A stretch of 45,042 nucleotides of DNA, taken from positions 1 to 45,042 of the forward strand of contig JAGWJY010000030.1 of assembly GCA_028865545.1 (NCBI GenBank). Reading direction: 5' to 3'. Below the pieces are notes generated by a model. It saw only the letters and a list, made by a program, of their open reading frames with translations, was not told the origin of the DNA and ran no database searches. Made by a program: the position numbers and the translations under genes. The DNA comes from Alphaproteobacteria bacterium (GTDB lineage: Bacteria > Pseudomonadota > Alphaproteobacteria > Micropepsales > Micropepsaceae). Shown here one piece after another: positions 28,951 through 36,886 of this stretch (positions are counted from its first letter, which is position 1; the number at the start of each line of letters is the position of its first letter).

Positions 28951-29943
28951 ATGGCGCGGAACTTCGATGTCATCGCGATGGGCAACGCCATTGTAGACGT
29001 TATCGCGCCCGTCGACGACGCTTTCCTGCTGACCCACAAGATCGCCAAGGGTGTGATGACCCTGATCGACGAGTTCCGTGCCAACCAACTCTACAACGCT
29101 TTCGAAGAACGGCGCGAAGCGGCGGGCGGATCGGCCGCCAACACAATGGCCGGACTGGCCTCGCTGGGCGCACGCGGAATCTTCGTCGGCAAGGTCAAGT
29201 CCGACCGTCTGGGCGAATCTTTTTCGGAGAGCATGCGGGATATCGGAGTCCGTTTCGCGACGGCGCCCGCCACGGACGGGCCTTCGACCGCCTGCTGCCT
29301 GATCGCCGTGGCAGACGACGGCCAGCGCAGCATGAGCACTTATCTGGGCGCCAGCCGCGAGCTCGGCGCCGCCGACATCAAGGTGGCCGAGATCGCCGCC
29401 GCGGACATCCTCTACATCGAAGGCTATCTCTGGGACACGGACTCGGCCAAAGCCGCGTCGCGCAAGGCCATCGAAATCGCCAAGGAAGCGGGAACCAAGA
29501 TCGCCTTCACGCTGTCCGATCCGTTCTGCGTCGGACGCTACCGCGAAGAATTTTTGGAGTTGTTGGAAAACGATCTCGATATTCTCTTCGCCAATGAGGA
29601 AGAAGCCAAGGCGCTGTTCGAGGTCGAGACCTTCGACGAAGTGCTGCAGCGAATCGAATCTTGGAACGGCATCGCCGCCCTGACGCGCTCCGCGAAAGGC
29701 TGCGTTGTGGCAAACGGCGGCGAGGTTCATGTCATCGATGCGGCGCCCGTCGCGCGCGTCGTCGACACCACAGGCGCGGGCGATGCCTTTGCGGCGGGAT
29801 TTCTCTTCGGCCTGGTGCGCGGAAAAGATCTCGGCGACAGCGGCCGACTGGGTGTGCTGGCGGCGGCAGAAATCATCTCGCATTACGGTGCGCGGCCGGA
29901 AGTGTCGCTTGAAGTCCTGGCGGGAGAAGCCGGACTGGTTTGA
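28951..29943 (+). CDS. PfkB-family sugar kinase, adenosine-kinase-like
   Basis: The 330-residue protein has the ribokinase/PfkB signatures: AMGNAIVDVIAPVDD at the N-terminus, GGSAANTMAGLASLGA (first signature), FANEEEAKALF and VVDTTGAGDAFAAGFLFGL with the catalytic base Asp (second signature). Homologues in alphaproteobacteria are usually named adenosine kinase; ribose-containing nucleosides are therefore a likely substrate, but other sugars cannot be excluded. GGAG lies 5 bases before the ATG. It is divergent from the EI24 gene and convergent with smr, 3 bases apart. Confidence 0.9.
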   Translation: MARNFDVIAMGNAIVDVIAPVDDAFLLTHKIAKGVMTLIDEFRANQLYNAFEERREAAGGSAANTMAGLASLGARGIFVGKVKSDRLGESFSESMRDIGVRFATAPATDGPSTACCLIAVADDGQRSMSTYLGASRELGAADIKVAEIAAADILYIEGYLWDTDSAKAASRKAIEIAKEAGTKIAFTLSDPFCVGRYREEFLELLENDLDILFANEEEAKALFEVETFDEVLQRIESWNGIAALTRSAKGCVVANGGEVHVIDAAPVARVVDTTGAGDAFAAGFLFGLVRGKDLGDSGRLGVLAAAEIISHYGARPEVSLEVLAGEAGLV

Positions 29944-29946
29944 CTG

Positions 29947-30459
29947 CTAGTTCTTCGTTTTGCGCAGATAGATATAGAGAGCACCTTCGCCGCCATGCCG
30001 GCGATGCGCGGCGCGTCTGTCGGCGATTAGCCGTGCCAGCGCCGGTTCGGCAAGCCAGCGCGGTACCATCGTTTTGAGCACACCGCGCGCGCGTCCCGCC
30101 AGTTCCATATCGAAGGGCGCATGGGGATCCGGCGCGCGCGCGCCCTTTCCCGTCACCACCAGCACCAGCCGGTCGCCGCGCTGAAAGGCCGCCTGCAGAA
30201 AGGCCGAAAGAACATGGTGTGCGACCTGTTCGGTCAAACCGTGCAGATCGAGCTTGGCGTCGGGCGAGACCGCGCCGCGCCGCAGCTTTTCGCTGGTCCG
30301 GCCGTCGACACCGCTGGGGACCGGCACCGCCGCTGCCTTTTTCGGCTTGACGGGCACGGCTTCGCTTGCAGGCGCTTTCGCCTTTTTGACCGGGGCCCGG
30401 CCGGAAATCACCGCGCGAAACAATTCGCGTTCGTCATCGGTCGTCGTCCGACGACTCAT
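29947..30459 (-). CDS. Smr-domain protein
   Basis: The 170-residue protein has a Lys/Ala/Pro-rich disordered N-terminal half and a C-terminal Smr domain with the LDLHG motif (residues 70-74) and VVTGKG (102-106). Smr domains act as nicking endonucleases on DNA or, as shown for related proteins, on mRNA at stalled ribosomes. The function here is not known. Its start overlaps the mltA stop by 4 bases, a conserved arrangement in alphaproteobacteria. Confidence 0.92.
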   Translation of the reverse strand: MSRRTTTDDERELFRAVISGRAPVKKAKAPASEAVPVKPKKAAAVPVPSGVDGRTSEKLRRGAVSPDAKLDLHGLTEQVAHHVLSAFLQAAFQRGDRLVLVVTGKGARAPDPHAPFDMELAGRARGVLKTMVPRWLAEPALARLIADRRAAHRRHGGEGALYIYLRKTKN

Positions 30460-31676
30460 GGCATGGTCGCCGGATAATCGGTTCTGGGCGCCAGACGTGC
30501 GGCGACCGATTTTGGCAGCAACACGTAAAGCCGACCACGCTGCTTCATCCCGCCCGCCAGCTGTTCCGCCGTCTTGCCAAAACCGAAGAAAATATCGGCG
30601 CGCACGGGACCGCGGATCGCGCCGCCGATATCCTGAGCGACGAACAATGATCGCAGTGGTTTGGAGTCCGGCAAAGCGGTCGCGATGTAATAGGGTGCGC
30701 CCAAGACGTGCAGGCGGGTATCGACGGCCACGCTTGCGCCGGGCGTCAAAGGAACTCCTTCTGCACCTTTGGCGCCGAGTTTGGCGTCACCGATCGTTTC
30801 TTCCTTGAAGAATATGTAGGAGGCGTCGGCTTCCATGATCGATCGTGCGGCCGCGGGATGTGCGAGCAGCCAAGCACGAATGCTCTGCATGGAAAGGTCT
30901 TGCCGGGTCAGCGCGCCGCGGTCGATCAAGACGCGGCCGATGGGCGTGTAAAGCTGTCCATTCTGCGCCGCGTAGCTGACGCGCTTCTCGGTTCCGTCCT
31001 CGAAGCGCACACGACCCGAGCCTTGGATATGCAGGAAGAACACCGCAACGGGATCGTCGGCGTAAAAGAGGATGGGCGCACTGGGCAGGCCATGGGCATC
31101 GATGTCGGCGCGCGTCGCATAAGGTACCAGACGGTTGCCATCGACGCGGCCGGCAATGTGTTCGCCGTGCAGGCTCGGCCGAAACGCACCCAGGTCGACG
31201 CTGATGAGATCGTCCGGCACGCCATACACAGGAGTTTGGAAACGGCCGTGGCGGCTACGGCTGGCCCGCAGCTGCGGTTCGTAATAGCCGGTGAACAGAC
31301 CGTTCTCGACGCGACCGGCGCTGATTTCGACTGGTACGAACCATTGCTGGAAAAATGCTCGTGCGGCGCCAGTCTTTTGGTTCTGCGCAGCCTGACAGGG
31401 TGCACGCCAATCCGCGGCGGTTCCGGCATAACCCGCGCCACCCATCGGCGTGGCAGCGGTTTCCTTTGTCAGCACGGCACAGGAGCGCAAAAAACTAGAA
31501 AGTGCGGCGCTTGGATCAGACGTGCTCCAACCCGGCAGAGCCGAGAATGAGGTCTTCGTCAAACGAAGAGGACCGGGTGTCGGCGGACGTAGAATCCACC
31601 ATATCCAGGCGGCGGCAAAGGCGAGTGCGAGAACACCAAGGAAAATCGCTGCGAGAAGACGCCACCGCGCGGTCAT
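30456..31676 (-). CDS. mltA: Membrane-bound lytic murein transglycosylase A
   Basis: The 406-residue protein has an N-terminal membrane anchor (LLAAIFLGVLALAFAAAWIWWIL) and no lipobox Cys, so it is probably held by the inner membrane rather than lipidated like Escherichia coli MltA. The MltA domain follows with FTGYYEPQLRASR, ILFYADDPVAVFFLHIQGSG, then a 3D domain with three-Asp-type segments (AVDTRLH, VRADIFFGFG) that supply the catalytic Asp. It cleaves peptidoglycan to 1,6-anhydro products, which the AmpG-like permease elsewhere in this window could import. It lies 7 bp after the Tim44-like gene. Confidence 0.95.
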   Translation of the reverse strand: MTARWRLLAAIFLGVLALAFAAAWIWWILRPPTPGPLRLTKTSFSALPGWSTSDPSAALSSFLRSCAVLTKETAATPMGGAGYAGTAADWRAPCQAAQNQKTGAARAFFQQWFVPVEISAGRVENGLFTGYYEPQLRASRSRHGRFQTPVYGVPDDLISVDLGAFRPSLHGEHIAGRVDGNRLVPYATRADIDAHGLPSAPILFYADDPVAVFFLHIQGSGRVRFEDGTEKRVSYAAQNGQLYTPIGRVLIDRGALTRQDLSMQSIRAWLLAHPAAARSIMEADASYIFFKEETIGDAKLGAKGAEGVPLTPGASVAVDTRLHVLGAPYYIATALPDSKPLRSLFVAQDIGGAIRGPVRADIFFGFGKTAEQLAGGMKQRGRLYVLLPKSVAARLAPRTDYPATMP

Positions 31677-31683
31677 GCAAGCT

Positions 31684-32361
31684 TCAAGGCAGATCGCCCG
31701 ACGTCGCGACCAGCGTCCAGTTGGGATCGCGCGCCCGCACGTCGCGTGAGAAGGTCCAGACGTCGGTCACTTCGCGAACCGTTTTCGTATCGCCTTCCAC
31801 GACCGTTCCGGTGGCATCGGTGGTGGCCGAAATGAACTGCGCGTTGAAAGACAGCGTGACCTCGGCCAAGCGCCCCTTGAGCGCGGCGGCGACGATTTTC
31901 ACATCCTTGAATCCGACAAAGGTGAACGACACCTTCTCCCCGCGCTGCTCGCGGCCGTGTATGGCCCCGTCGAACGCCGCATAGACTTCTTCGCTGAGCA
32001 GCGGCCGCAGGGTGGTCCGATCATTGCCGGCAAACGCCGTGACGATCATTTCGTAGGCCGCGCGCGCACCGGTTGCGAAATGGTCCTTGTCGAAGGCGCG
32101 GTCGGCCAGCTGGATATCAACCAAGCCGCTGGCCAATGGATCAGACGGTCGTTCTGCCAAGGCCGGGCGTGTCGCAGTTCTGCTCGGGTCCTTAGCGGCA
32201 TCGTCGCCGGTGCGGACCGGAGCGTTGCCGGAGAGCCGGTAATTCTCCTGCGGTGGGCGCTCGTGGCCTGTCCGACGACCCAGCACGGTGTACAGGCGGA
32301 ACAGGATGACGCCAGCCACCATGGCAATCAGAAGGATATCGAGCAATTGGGAATTCGCCAT
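31684..32361 (-). CDS. Tim44-like domain protein (TimA-type)
   Basis: The 225-residue protein has one N-terminal membrane helix (LLDILLIAMVAGVILFRLYTVLG), a charged linker beginning GRRTGHERPP, and a C-terminal Tim44/MbaA-like alpha-beta domain with AYEMIVTAFAGNDRTTLRPLL and TDVWTFSRD. Alphaproteobacterial relatives are membrane-anchored and regarded as the bacterial ancestors of mitochondrial Tim44. The ATG at 32361 has AGGTG 6 bases upstream; a GTG three codons earlier is less likely. It heads Tim44-like/mltA/smr and is divergent from secB. Confidence 0.9.
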   Translation of the reverse strand: MANSQLLDILLIAMVAGVILFRLYTVLGRRTGHERPPQENYRLSGNAPVRTGDDAAKDPSRTATRPALAERPSDPLASGLVDIQLADRAFDKDHFATGARAAYEMIVTAFAGNDRTTLRPLLSEEVYAAFDGAIHGREQRGEKVSFTFVGFKDVKIVAAALKGRLAEVTLSFNAQFISATTDATGTVVEGDTKTVREVTDVWTFSRDVRARDPNWTLVATSGDLP

Positions 32362-32551
32362 GTCGGGCACCTTTTCCGCCGCTACGCGGAAGAACGCAAT
32401 CTTACCGCCGCCTGTCTAGAGGGTCCAGTTAATATCCCGGCAAGGCGGATTTTGGGCAAACATGGTTGCCGCAGCGTTGCGGCCGTCCAATTGCTTGTCT
32501 TGGGCGAGCGTTCCGTGCTAGCGCCCGCGGGCGATTTTCCAAAGGTTTACA

Positions 32552-33049
32552 ATGAGCGGCGATATTCCGGCTGGTGGCAGTGAGAATGGCGTGGACGCGC
32601 AGGCGCCCCGCGTGCAGGTCGTAGGCCAATACATCAAGGATCTCTCGTTCGAGAATCCCGGCGCCCCGGCGAATTTGACCTTTCGCCCGCAGATCGAATT
32701 GAGTGTCGATCTACAGGCGCGGCAGATCGAGCGCGAGCACTTCGAGGTTGAGCTCAAGCTGCGCATTTCGGCCAAGAGCGAAGAGAAGCCGGCATTTCTG
32801 CTGGAATTGGTTTACGCCGGTCTCTTCCACTTGGAGAACATTCCCGACGAAGTCCGCCAGCAGGTGCTGCTGATCGAGGCCCCGCACATCATGTTCCCCT
32901 TCGCGCGGCGTATCGTCGCCGACGTGGTGCGCGATGGTGGCATGCCGCCGCTGATGATCGAGCCGATCGACTTCGCGGCGCTCTATCGCGCCAAGGCGCT
33001 GGAAATGCAGCAAATGCGCGGCGGCAACCCCGGGAAGATGGACGCCTAA
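32552..33049 (+). CDS. secB: Protein-export chaperone SecB
   Basis: The 165-residue chaperone keeps secretory proteins unfolded and passes them to SecA. It has the family segments VVGQYIKDLSFENPGAP, FEVELKLRISAK, FLLELVYAGLFHLENI, IEAPHIMFPFARRIVADVVRDGGMPPL and IDFAALY. An AAAGG ribosome site precedes the ATG. It is a lone plus-strand gene between leftward blocks, with 7 bp to the convergent dnaQ. Confidence 0.98.
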   Translation: MSGDIPAGGSENGVDAQAPRVQVVGQYIKDLSFENPGAPANLTFRPQIELSVDLQARQIEREHFEVELKLRISAKSEEKPAFLLELVYAGLFHLENIPDEVRQQVLLIEAPHIMFPFARRIVADVVRDGGMPPLMIEPIDFAALYRAKALEMQQMRGGNPGKMDA

Positions 33050-33056
33050 CGGGCGT

Positions 33057-33746
33057 TCAGCTCCAGTTCCACACAGCGCCGTCGCCGAGCTCTTTGCCGA
33101 CAAAGGCCGTGTGGGCTTCACGCTCGGCCGCCGTCAGCAGCGGCGGCAGCGGTGCGGGGCGTATCCGCGCCGGCCGGTTGTCGTCGACCGCAGTGGCGGC
33201 GGCATCGTCCGCTGGCGCCAGCAAAAGACGCTTCTGCCGGCCGCCGATCAGCTCCAGATAGACCTGCGCCGTCAGTTCGGCGTCGAGCAGCGCCCCATGC
33301 TTCTCGCGCGCCGACAGATCGATGCCGAACCGCTTGCACAACTCGTCAAGAGAATAGCGGACGCCGGGGAGCTTGTTCTTCGCCATTTCGATGGTGTCGA
33401 TGGCGCGGGCCGCCGGAATAGGTTTGCCGCCGATGCGGTCGAGCTCGGCGTTGACGAATTTCAAATCGAAACTGGCGTTGTGGATAACCAGCGGCGCATC
33501 GCCAATGAATTCTAGAAACGCTTCGGCGACTTCGGGGAAGCGCGGTTTGTCGGCGAGAAACGCGCCGGTGATGCCATGCACGCGCTCGGCTTCCACCGGC
33601 ATGTCGCGATCGGGATTGAGATAGCACTGATAAGTCTTGCCCGTCGGAAAATGGTCCAGCAGCTCGACGCAACCGATTTCGACGATGCGATGGCCGTCGG
33701 AGGGATCGAACCCGGTGGTTTCGGTGTCGAGCACGATCTCACGCAT
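33057..33746 (-). CDS. dnaQ: DNA polymerase III epsilon subunit (3'-5' proofreading exonuclease)
   Basis: The 229-residue protein has the DEDDh exonuclease motifs: Exo I LDTETTGFDP, Exo II VIHNASFDLKF and Exo III EKHGALLDAELTAQVYLEL with the catalytic His and Asp. The C-terminus (HTAFVGKELGDGAVWNW) is the usual end of alphaproteobacterial DnaQ and follows the clamp-binding region. It is the last gene of the ppsR-maf-aroE-coaE-dnaQ operon, one base from coaE. Confidence 0.97.
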   Translation of the reverse strand: MREIVLDTETTGFDPSDGHRIVEIGCVELLDHFPTGKTYQCYLNPDRDMPVEAERVHGITGAFLADKPRFPEVAEAFLEFIGDAPLVIHNASFDLKFVNAELDRIGGKPIPAARAIDTIEMAKNKLPGVRYSLDELCKRFGIDLSAREKHGALLDAELTAQVYLELIGGRQKRLLLAPADDAAATAVDDNRPARIRPAPLPPLLTAAEREAHTAFVGKELGDGAVWNWS

Positions 33747-33747
33747 G

Positions 33748-34368
33748 TTATTTCATCTCCGCGCGGCGCGCCTTCAATTCCGCCACGATCTTCTTGACTT
33801 GCGCAAAAGCGTGGTCGAGGCCTTCACCGGTTTCAACCACAAAATGCGCTTTTGCACGCTTTTCGGCGTCAGGCATCTGCCGCGCGAGGATGTGATCCAA
33901 CTTATCCGCCGTCATGCCCTCTCGCGACAGGACCCGCTCGCGTTGAACGTCCTGCGGAGCGGAGACCACCACAACAGCATCCATACGGACGTCGCCTCCG
34001 GTCTCGAACAGGAGAGGAATGTCCAGAACGACGAGGTCCATACCATCGGCATGTGCCTGTTCGACGAAGGCGCGTTGGGCCGTCGCCACCAACGGATGCA
34101 CAATCGCCTCGAGTCTGGCGAAGGCGGCGCTGTTGCCGCCAACCTGGCGCGCCAAGGCGTCCCGGTCGACACGACCATCCGTTACCGCACCAGGAAAAGC
34201 CACGGCGATTTTGGCAACGGCACCCCCACCTGCTTCGTACAAGGCGTGCACAGCAGCATCGGCGTCGTAGACCGGTACACCGAGCCTGGCGAACATCTTC
34301 GCCGTTTCGCTTTTGCCCATGCCGATCGAGCCGGTGAGGCCAATCAGGAACGGGCGGTCAGCGGCCAT
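33748..34368 (-). CDS. coaE: Dephospho-CoA kinase
   Basis: The 206-residue P-loop kinase makes the last step of coenzyme A synthesis. It shows the P-loop [51 protein letters not shown] and [19 protein letters not shown]. The ATG at 34368 matches the conserved N-terminus and overlaps the aroE 3' end by 11 bases; the frame extending to 34440 is a shadow of aroE. Confidence 0.97.
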   Translation of the reverse strand: MAADRPFLIGLTGSIGMGKSETAKMFARLGVPVYDADAAVHALYEAGGGAVAKIAVAFPGAVTDGRVDRDALARQVGGNSAAFARLEAIVHPLVATAQRAFVEQAHADGMDLVVLDIPLLFETGGDVRMDAVVVVSAPQDVQRERVLSREGMTADKLDHILARQMPDAEKRAKAHFVVETGEGLDHAFAQVKKIVAELKARRAEMK

Positions 34369-35221
34369 GTTCCAGGGCCTCTTCCAACATGCTTCGGAGA
34401 GCGGCGGTGACTTCCGGCACGACGCCGTAGAAGGCCGCAAAGGCCTGCACCGCTTGATGCATCAGCATACCAAGGCCGTCGACCGTGTTGAGCCCGCGGG
34501 CCCTGGCCCGCGCCAAAAGCCCGGTTTCGAGCGGGCTGTAGACACCATCGACGACTGTCACGTCCTTTGGCAGCACATCGAGCGGCAGATCGAGCGAAGG
34601 CGTCGCGTTCATCCCAGCGCTGGTAGCGTGGACAAGCAGCCCGACATCCTTCCCGACGCTGGCCCAGTCATCGAACCCCATGACCACAAGTCTCGCTTTG
34701 ATCTTGGGCGCCACGGATGCCGCCAAGCTGCGCGCGCGCCCTACATTGCGGTTCAGGATGTAAATCTCGCTCACGCCAAGGTCGGACAGCGCACAGCACG
34801 CGGCGCGCGCCATGCCGCCGGCGCCCCAGATCGCCGCATTCCGGCCCTTGAGGTTGTTCGTCTCCATGCCCTCGCGCAGACTTGCGCTCAATCCCGCGGG
34901 ATCGGTGTTGCGCGCCTCGATGCCGTTTTCACCAAATAGAAGAAGATTCGCCGCGCCAGCGATTTCGGCCGCATGGTCGCAACGATCCGCGAGCGCAAAG
35001 GCGGCCTCTTTGTGGGGAATAGTGACGTTGACACCCTTGAATCCGGCCAGACGCAGCCCGTTCACGGCCTTAGCGAAATCCTCCTTGCGGATGGCAAGCG
35101 GCACATAGGCAGCATCGAGACTGTATTCGCGGATCCAATAGCCATGCAGCCGCGGCGACAGCGAGTGGGAGATGGGCCAGCCCACGACACCGGCAAGTTT
35201 CGCGGCTCCCGTGATATTCAT
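34358..35221 (-). CDS. aroE: Shikimate dehydrogenase
   Basis: The 287-residue NADP-dependent enzyme reduces dehydroshikimate in aromatic amino acid synthesis. It has the substrate-binding [17 protein letters not shown], the catalytic [11 protein letters not shown] with its Lys, the Rossmann [15 protein letters not shown] and the C-terminal [17 protein letters not shown]. Its start overlaps maf by 4 bases. Confidence 0.97.
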   Translation of the reverse strand: MNITGAAKLAGVVGWPISHSLSPRLHGYWIREYSLDAAYVPLAIRKEDFAKAVNGLRLAGFKGVNVTIPHKEAAFALADRCDHAAEIAGAANLLLFGENGIEARNTDPAGLSASLREGMETNNLKGRNAAIWGAGGMARAACCALSDLGVSEIYILNRNVGRARSLAASVAPKIKARLVVMGFDDWASVGKDVGLLVHATSAGMNATPSLDLPLDVLPKDVTVVDGVYSPLETGLLARARARGLNTVDGLGMLMHQAVQAFAAFYGVVPEVTAALRSMLEEALEHGR

Positions 35222-35814
35222 TTCTCAATGACCCCATGCTCGCGCAGCGCAGCCAGTAGCGGTATCAGCGGCAGGCCGAGCACTGCAAAATAGTCGCCTT
35301 GGACCTGTTCGAAAAGCTGCGCACCGCGACCTTCGAGATGATAGCAGCCGACGCTGCTCAGGATCGCCTCGCCTTCGGCCGACAGATAATCCTCGAGAAA
35401 TTTGTCGCCAAACGGCCGCATTCGCAAGGCGGCCTCTTCGCGCCGACGCCAGATCACCGATCCGCCCTTGGCCAAGACACAGGATGTGACGAGGACATGC
35501 TGTTTGCCGCGCAACCGCTGCAGCAAGGCGCGCGCCTCGATCAAATTCGGCGATTTGTCGACCACCTTGCCTTCGAATACGAGAACCTGATCGCAGCCCA
35601 GAACGAGTGTCTGCGGATGCTTCGTAGAGACGCGAACCGCTTTGAGTTCCGCCAATGCGTCAGCGATGGCGGCAGGCCCAGCCCCTTCGGCCAGCAGCGA
35701 TGTTTTGATCTCATCTTCATCGACACCGGCCGGACGCACTTCGAAAGGCACGCCAGCCTCACGAAGCAGGCGGGCGCGCACGGCGCTGGCAGAAGCCAAG
35801 ACCAATATGGTCAT
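35218..35814 (-). CDS. Maf/HAM1-type nucleotide pyrophosphatase
   Basis: The 198-residue protein has the Maf signature LASASAVRARLLREAGVPFE, the catalytic LGCDQVLVFEG, and VSSVGCYHLEGRGAQLFEQV-type C-terminal residues. The family hydrolyses modified or canonical nucleoside triphosphates in house cleaning. Its sequence groups with the second alphaproteobacterial Maf beside aroE. It overlaps ppsR and aroE by 4 bases each. Confidence 0.93.
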   Translation of the reverse strand: MTILVLASASAVRARLLREAGVPFEVRPAGVDEDEIKTSLLAEGAGPAAIADALAELKAVRVSTKHPQTLVLGCDQVLVFEGKVVDKSPNLIEARALLQRLRGKQHVLVTSCVLAKGGSVIWRRREEAALRMRPFGDKFLEDYLSAEGEAILSSVGCYHLEGRGAQLFEQVQGDYFAVLGLPLIPLLAALREHGVIEK

Positions 35815-36632
35815 GCCGGTGTGCCCCGGCGGTCGGCCATGTAATTCAGGATTGTGGCGGCTGTCTCCTCGACCGAGCGCCGGGTCACGTCGATCGACGG
35901 CCACCCTTGTTGCTCGTAGAGGCGTCTTGTCGTCATGACTTCGGCGCGAACTTTCTCGAGATCCACGTAATCGGTCACCATTTGCTCGCCGATGGTTGCT
36001 AGACGATTGCGCCGAATTTGGACGAGACGTTCCGGCGAGGCCCACAAACCAACGATGAGAGGCTTGGTATAGGCCAGCAATTGGGCCGGTGCCGGCATAC
36101 CGAGAACGAGAGGCACATTTGCGGCGCGCACGCCCCGCATCGCGAGATATACACAGGTCGGGGTCTTGGACGTGCGGCTGGCGCCCACCAGGATCGTGTC
36201 AGCGCCGCCGAGATCGTCAAGTGCCTGACCGTCGTCATGTTGGATCGTAAAGTTCAGTGCTTCGATACGCTGCAGATAGCGTTGGTCGACTTCGTGTTGT
36301 CCACCTGGCCTGTGCGTCTTTGGCGCGCCGAAGAAGCGCTGCATCAGACTGACCGGTCCTTCCATAAGGTCAAAGAACGGTGCGCTGATCAGCGTGCATT
36401 GGGCAACGAGCTCATTGCGCAGTTCCAGGTTCACGACTGTGAACAGTACCAAGCCGGGATGTTCGCGAATATAATCAACCGCTCGCAACAGCTGTCGTTC
36501 GCTGCGTACCAATGTGTAGGAGTGCTCCTGAACGATCACGCCTTCAAATTGGGCAAGCGCCGCTTTCGCAACGGCGTGTAGGGTCTCGCCCGTCGCATCC
36601 GAGATAAGATGGAGATGGAATTGCTCACTCAC
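35811..36632 (-). CDS. ppsR: Pyruvate, phosphate dikinase regulatory protein (bifunctional kinase/phosphorylase)
   Basis: The 273-residue DUF299 protein controls PPDK or PEP synthase by ADP-dependent phosphorylation and phosphate-dependent dephosphorylation. Visible are HLHLISDATGETLHAVAKAA, the P-loop VGASRTSKTPTCVYLAMRG and the C-terminal VTRRSVEETAATIL. It is the first gene of the leftward operon, transcribed away from the candidate origin. In alphaproteobacteria this gene is a frequent left neighbour of hemE. Confidence 0.95.
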   Translation of the reverse strand: MSEQFHLHLISDATGETLHAVAKAALAQFEGVIVQEHSYTLVRSERQLLRAVDYIREHPGLVLFTVVNLELRNELVAQCTLISAPFFDLMEGPVSLMQRFFGAPKTHRPGGQHEVDQRYLQRIEALNFTIQHDDGQALDDLGGADTILVGASRTSKTPTCVYLAMRGVRAANVPLVLGMPAPAQLLAYTKPLIVGLWASPERLVQIRRNRLATIGEQMVTDYVDLEKVRAEVMTTRRLYEQQGWPSIDVTRRSVEETAATILNYMADRRGTPA

Positions 36633-36886
36633 AGTTTTGCTCCTGATCCATCCACGTCATGCCTTCGACTATGCGCATAACTTGAACGGCCAACCAAGGT
36701 CGGTGCGTCTATGGGCGTAGAATCTCATGACCCGTCCTAACCCCGCACAACCACCCCTGTTACCCACATTTTCCGAAGCTCTTGAGTCTATTAATATTCC
36801 AGCCTACAGGAAGCCTGCGCCCACCGACCTCTCCACAATTCACAGGCCATACATCATCTTCAGAATCCTTTACTAGGAGTCTTGTT
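36633..36886. other. Candidate chromosome replication origin (oriC)
   Basis: This 254-bp gap separates leftward ppsR from rightward hemE. It contains TTACCCACA (36760-36768) and TGCGCATAA (36672-36680), each one mismatch from the DnaA box on either strand, plus weaker TGATCCATC (36644) and CTCTCCACA (36829). Four GANTC (CcrM-type) sites lie at 36720, 36784, 36863 and 36877. A short AT-rich tract (TCTATTAATATT, 36787-36798) could serve for unwinding. Composition falls to about 50% GC nearby. Position next to hemE and the divergence of gene direction match the Caulobacter origin. No full CtrA site was found. Promoters for both flanking genes must also lie here. Confidence 0.55.

Noticed and set aside
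36633-36886. CtrA binding sites in the candidate origin
   Set aside because: Only a half-site-like TTAAT (36791) and CTAACC are present; no TTAA-N7-TTAA pair was found.
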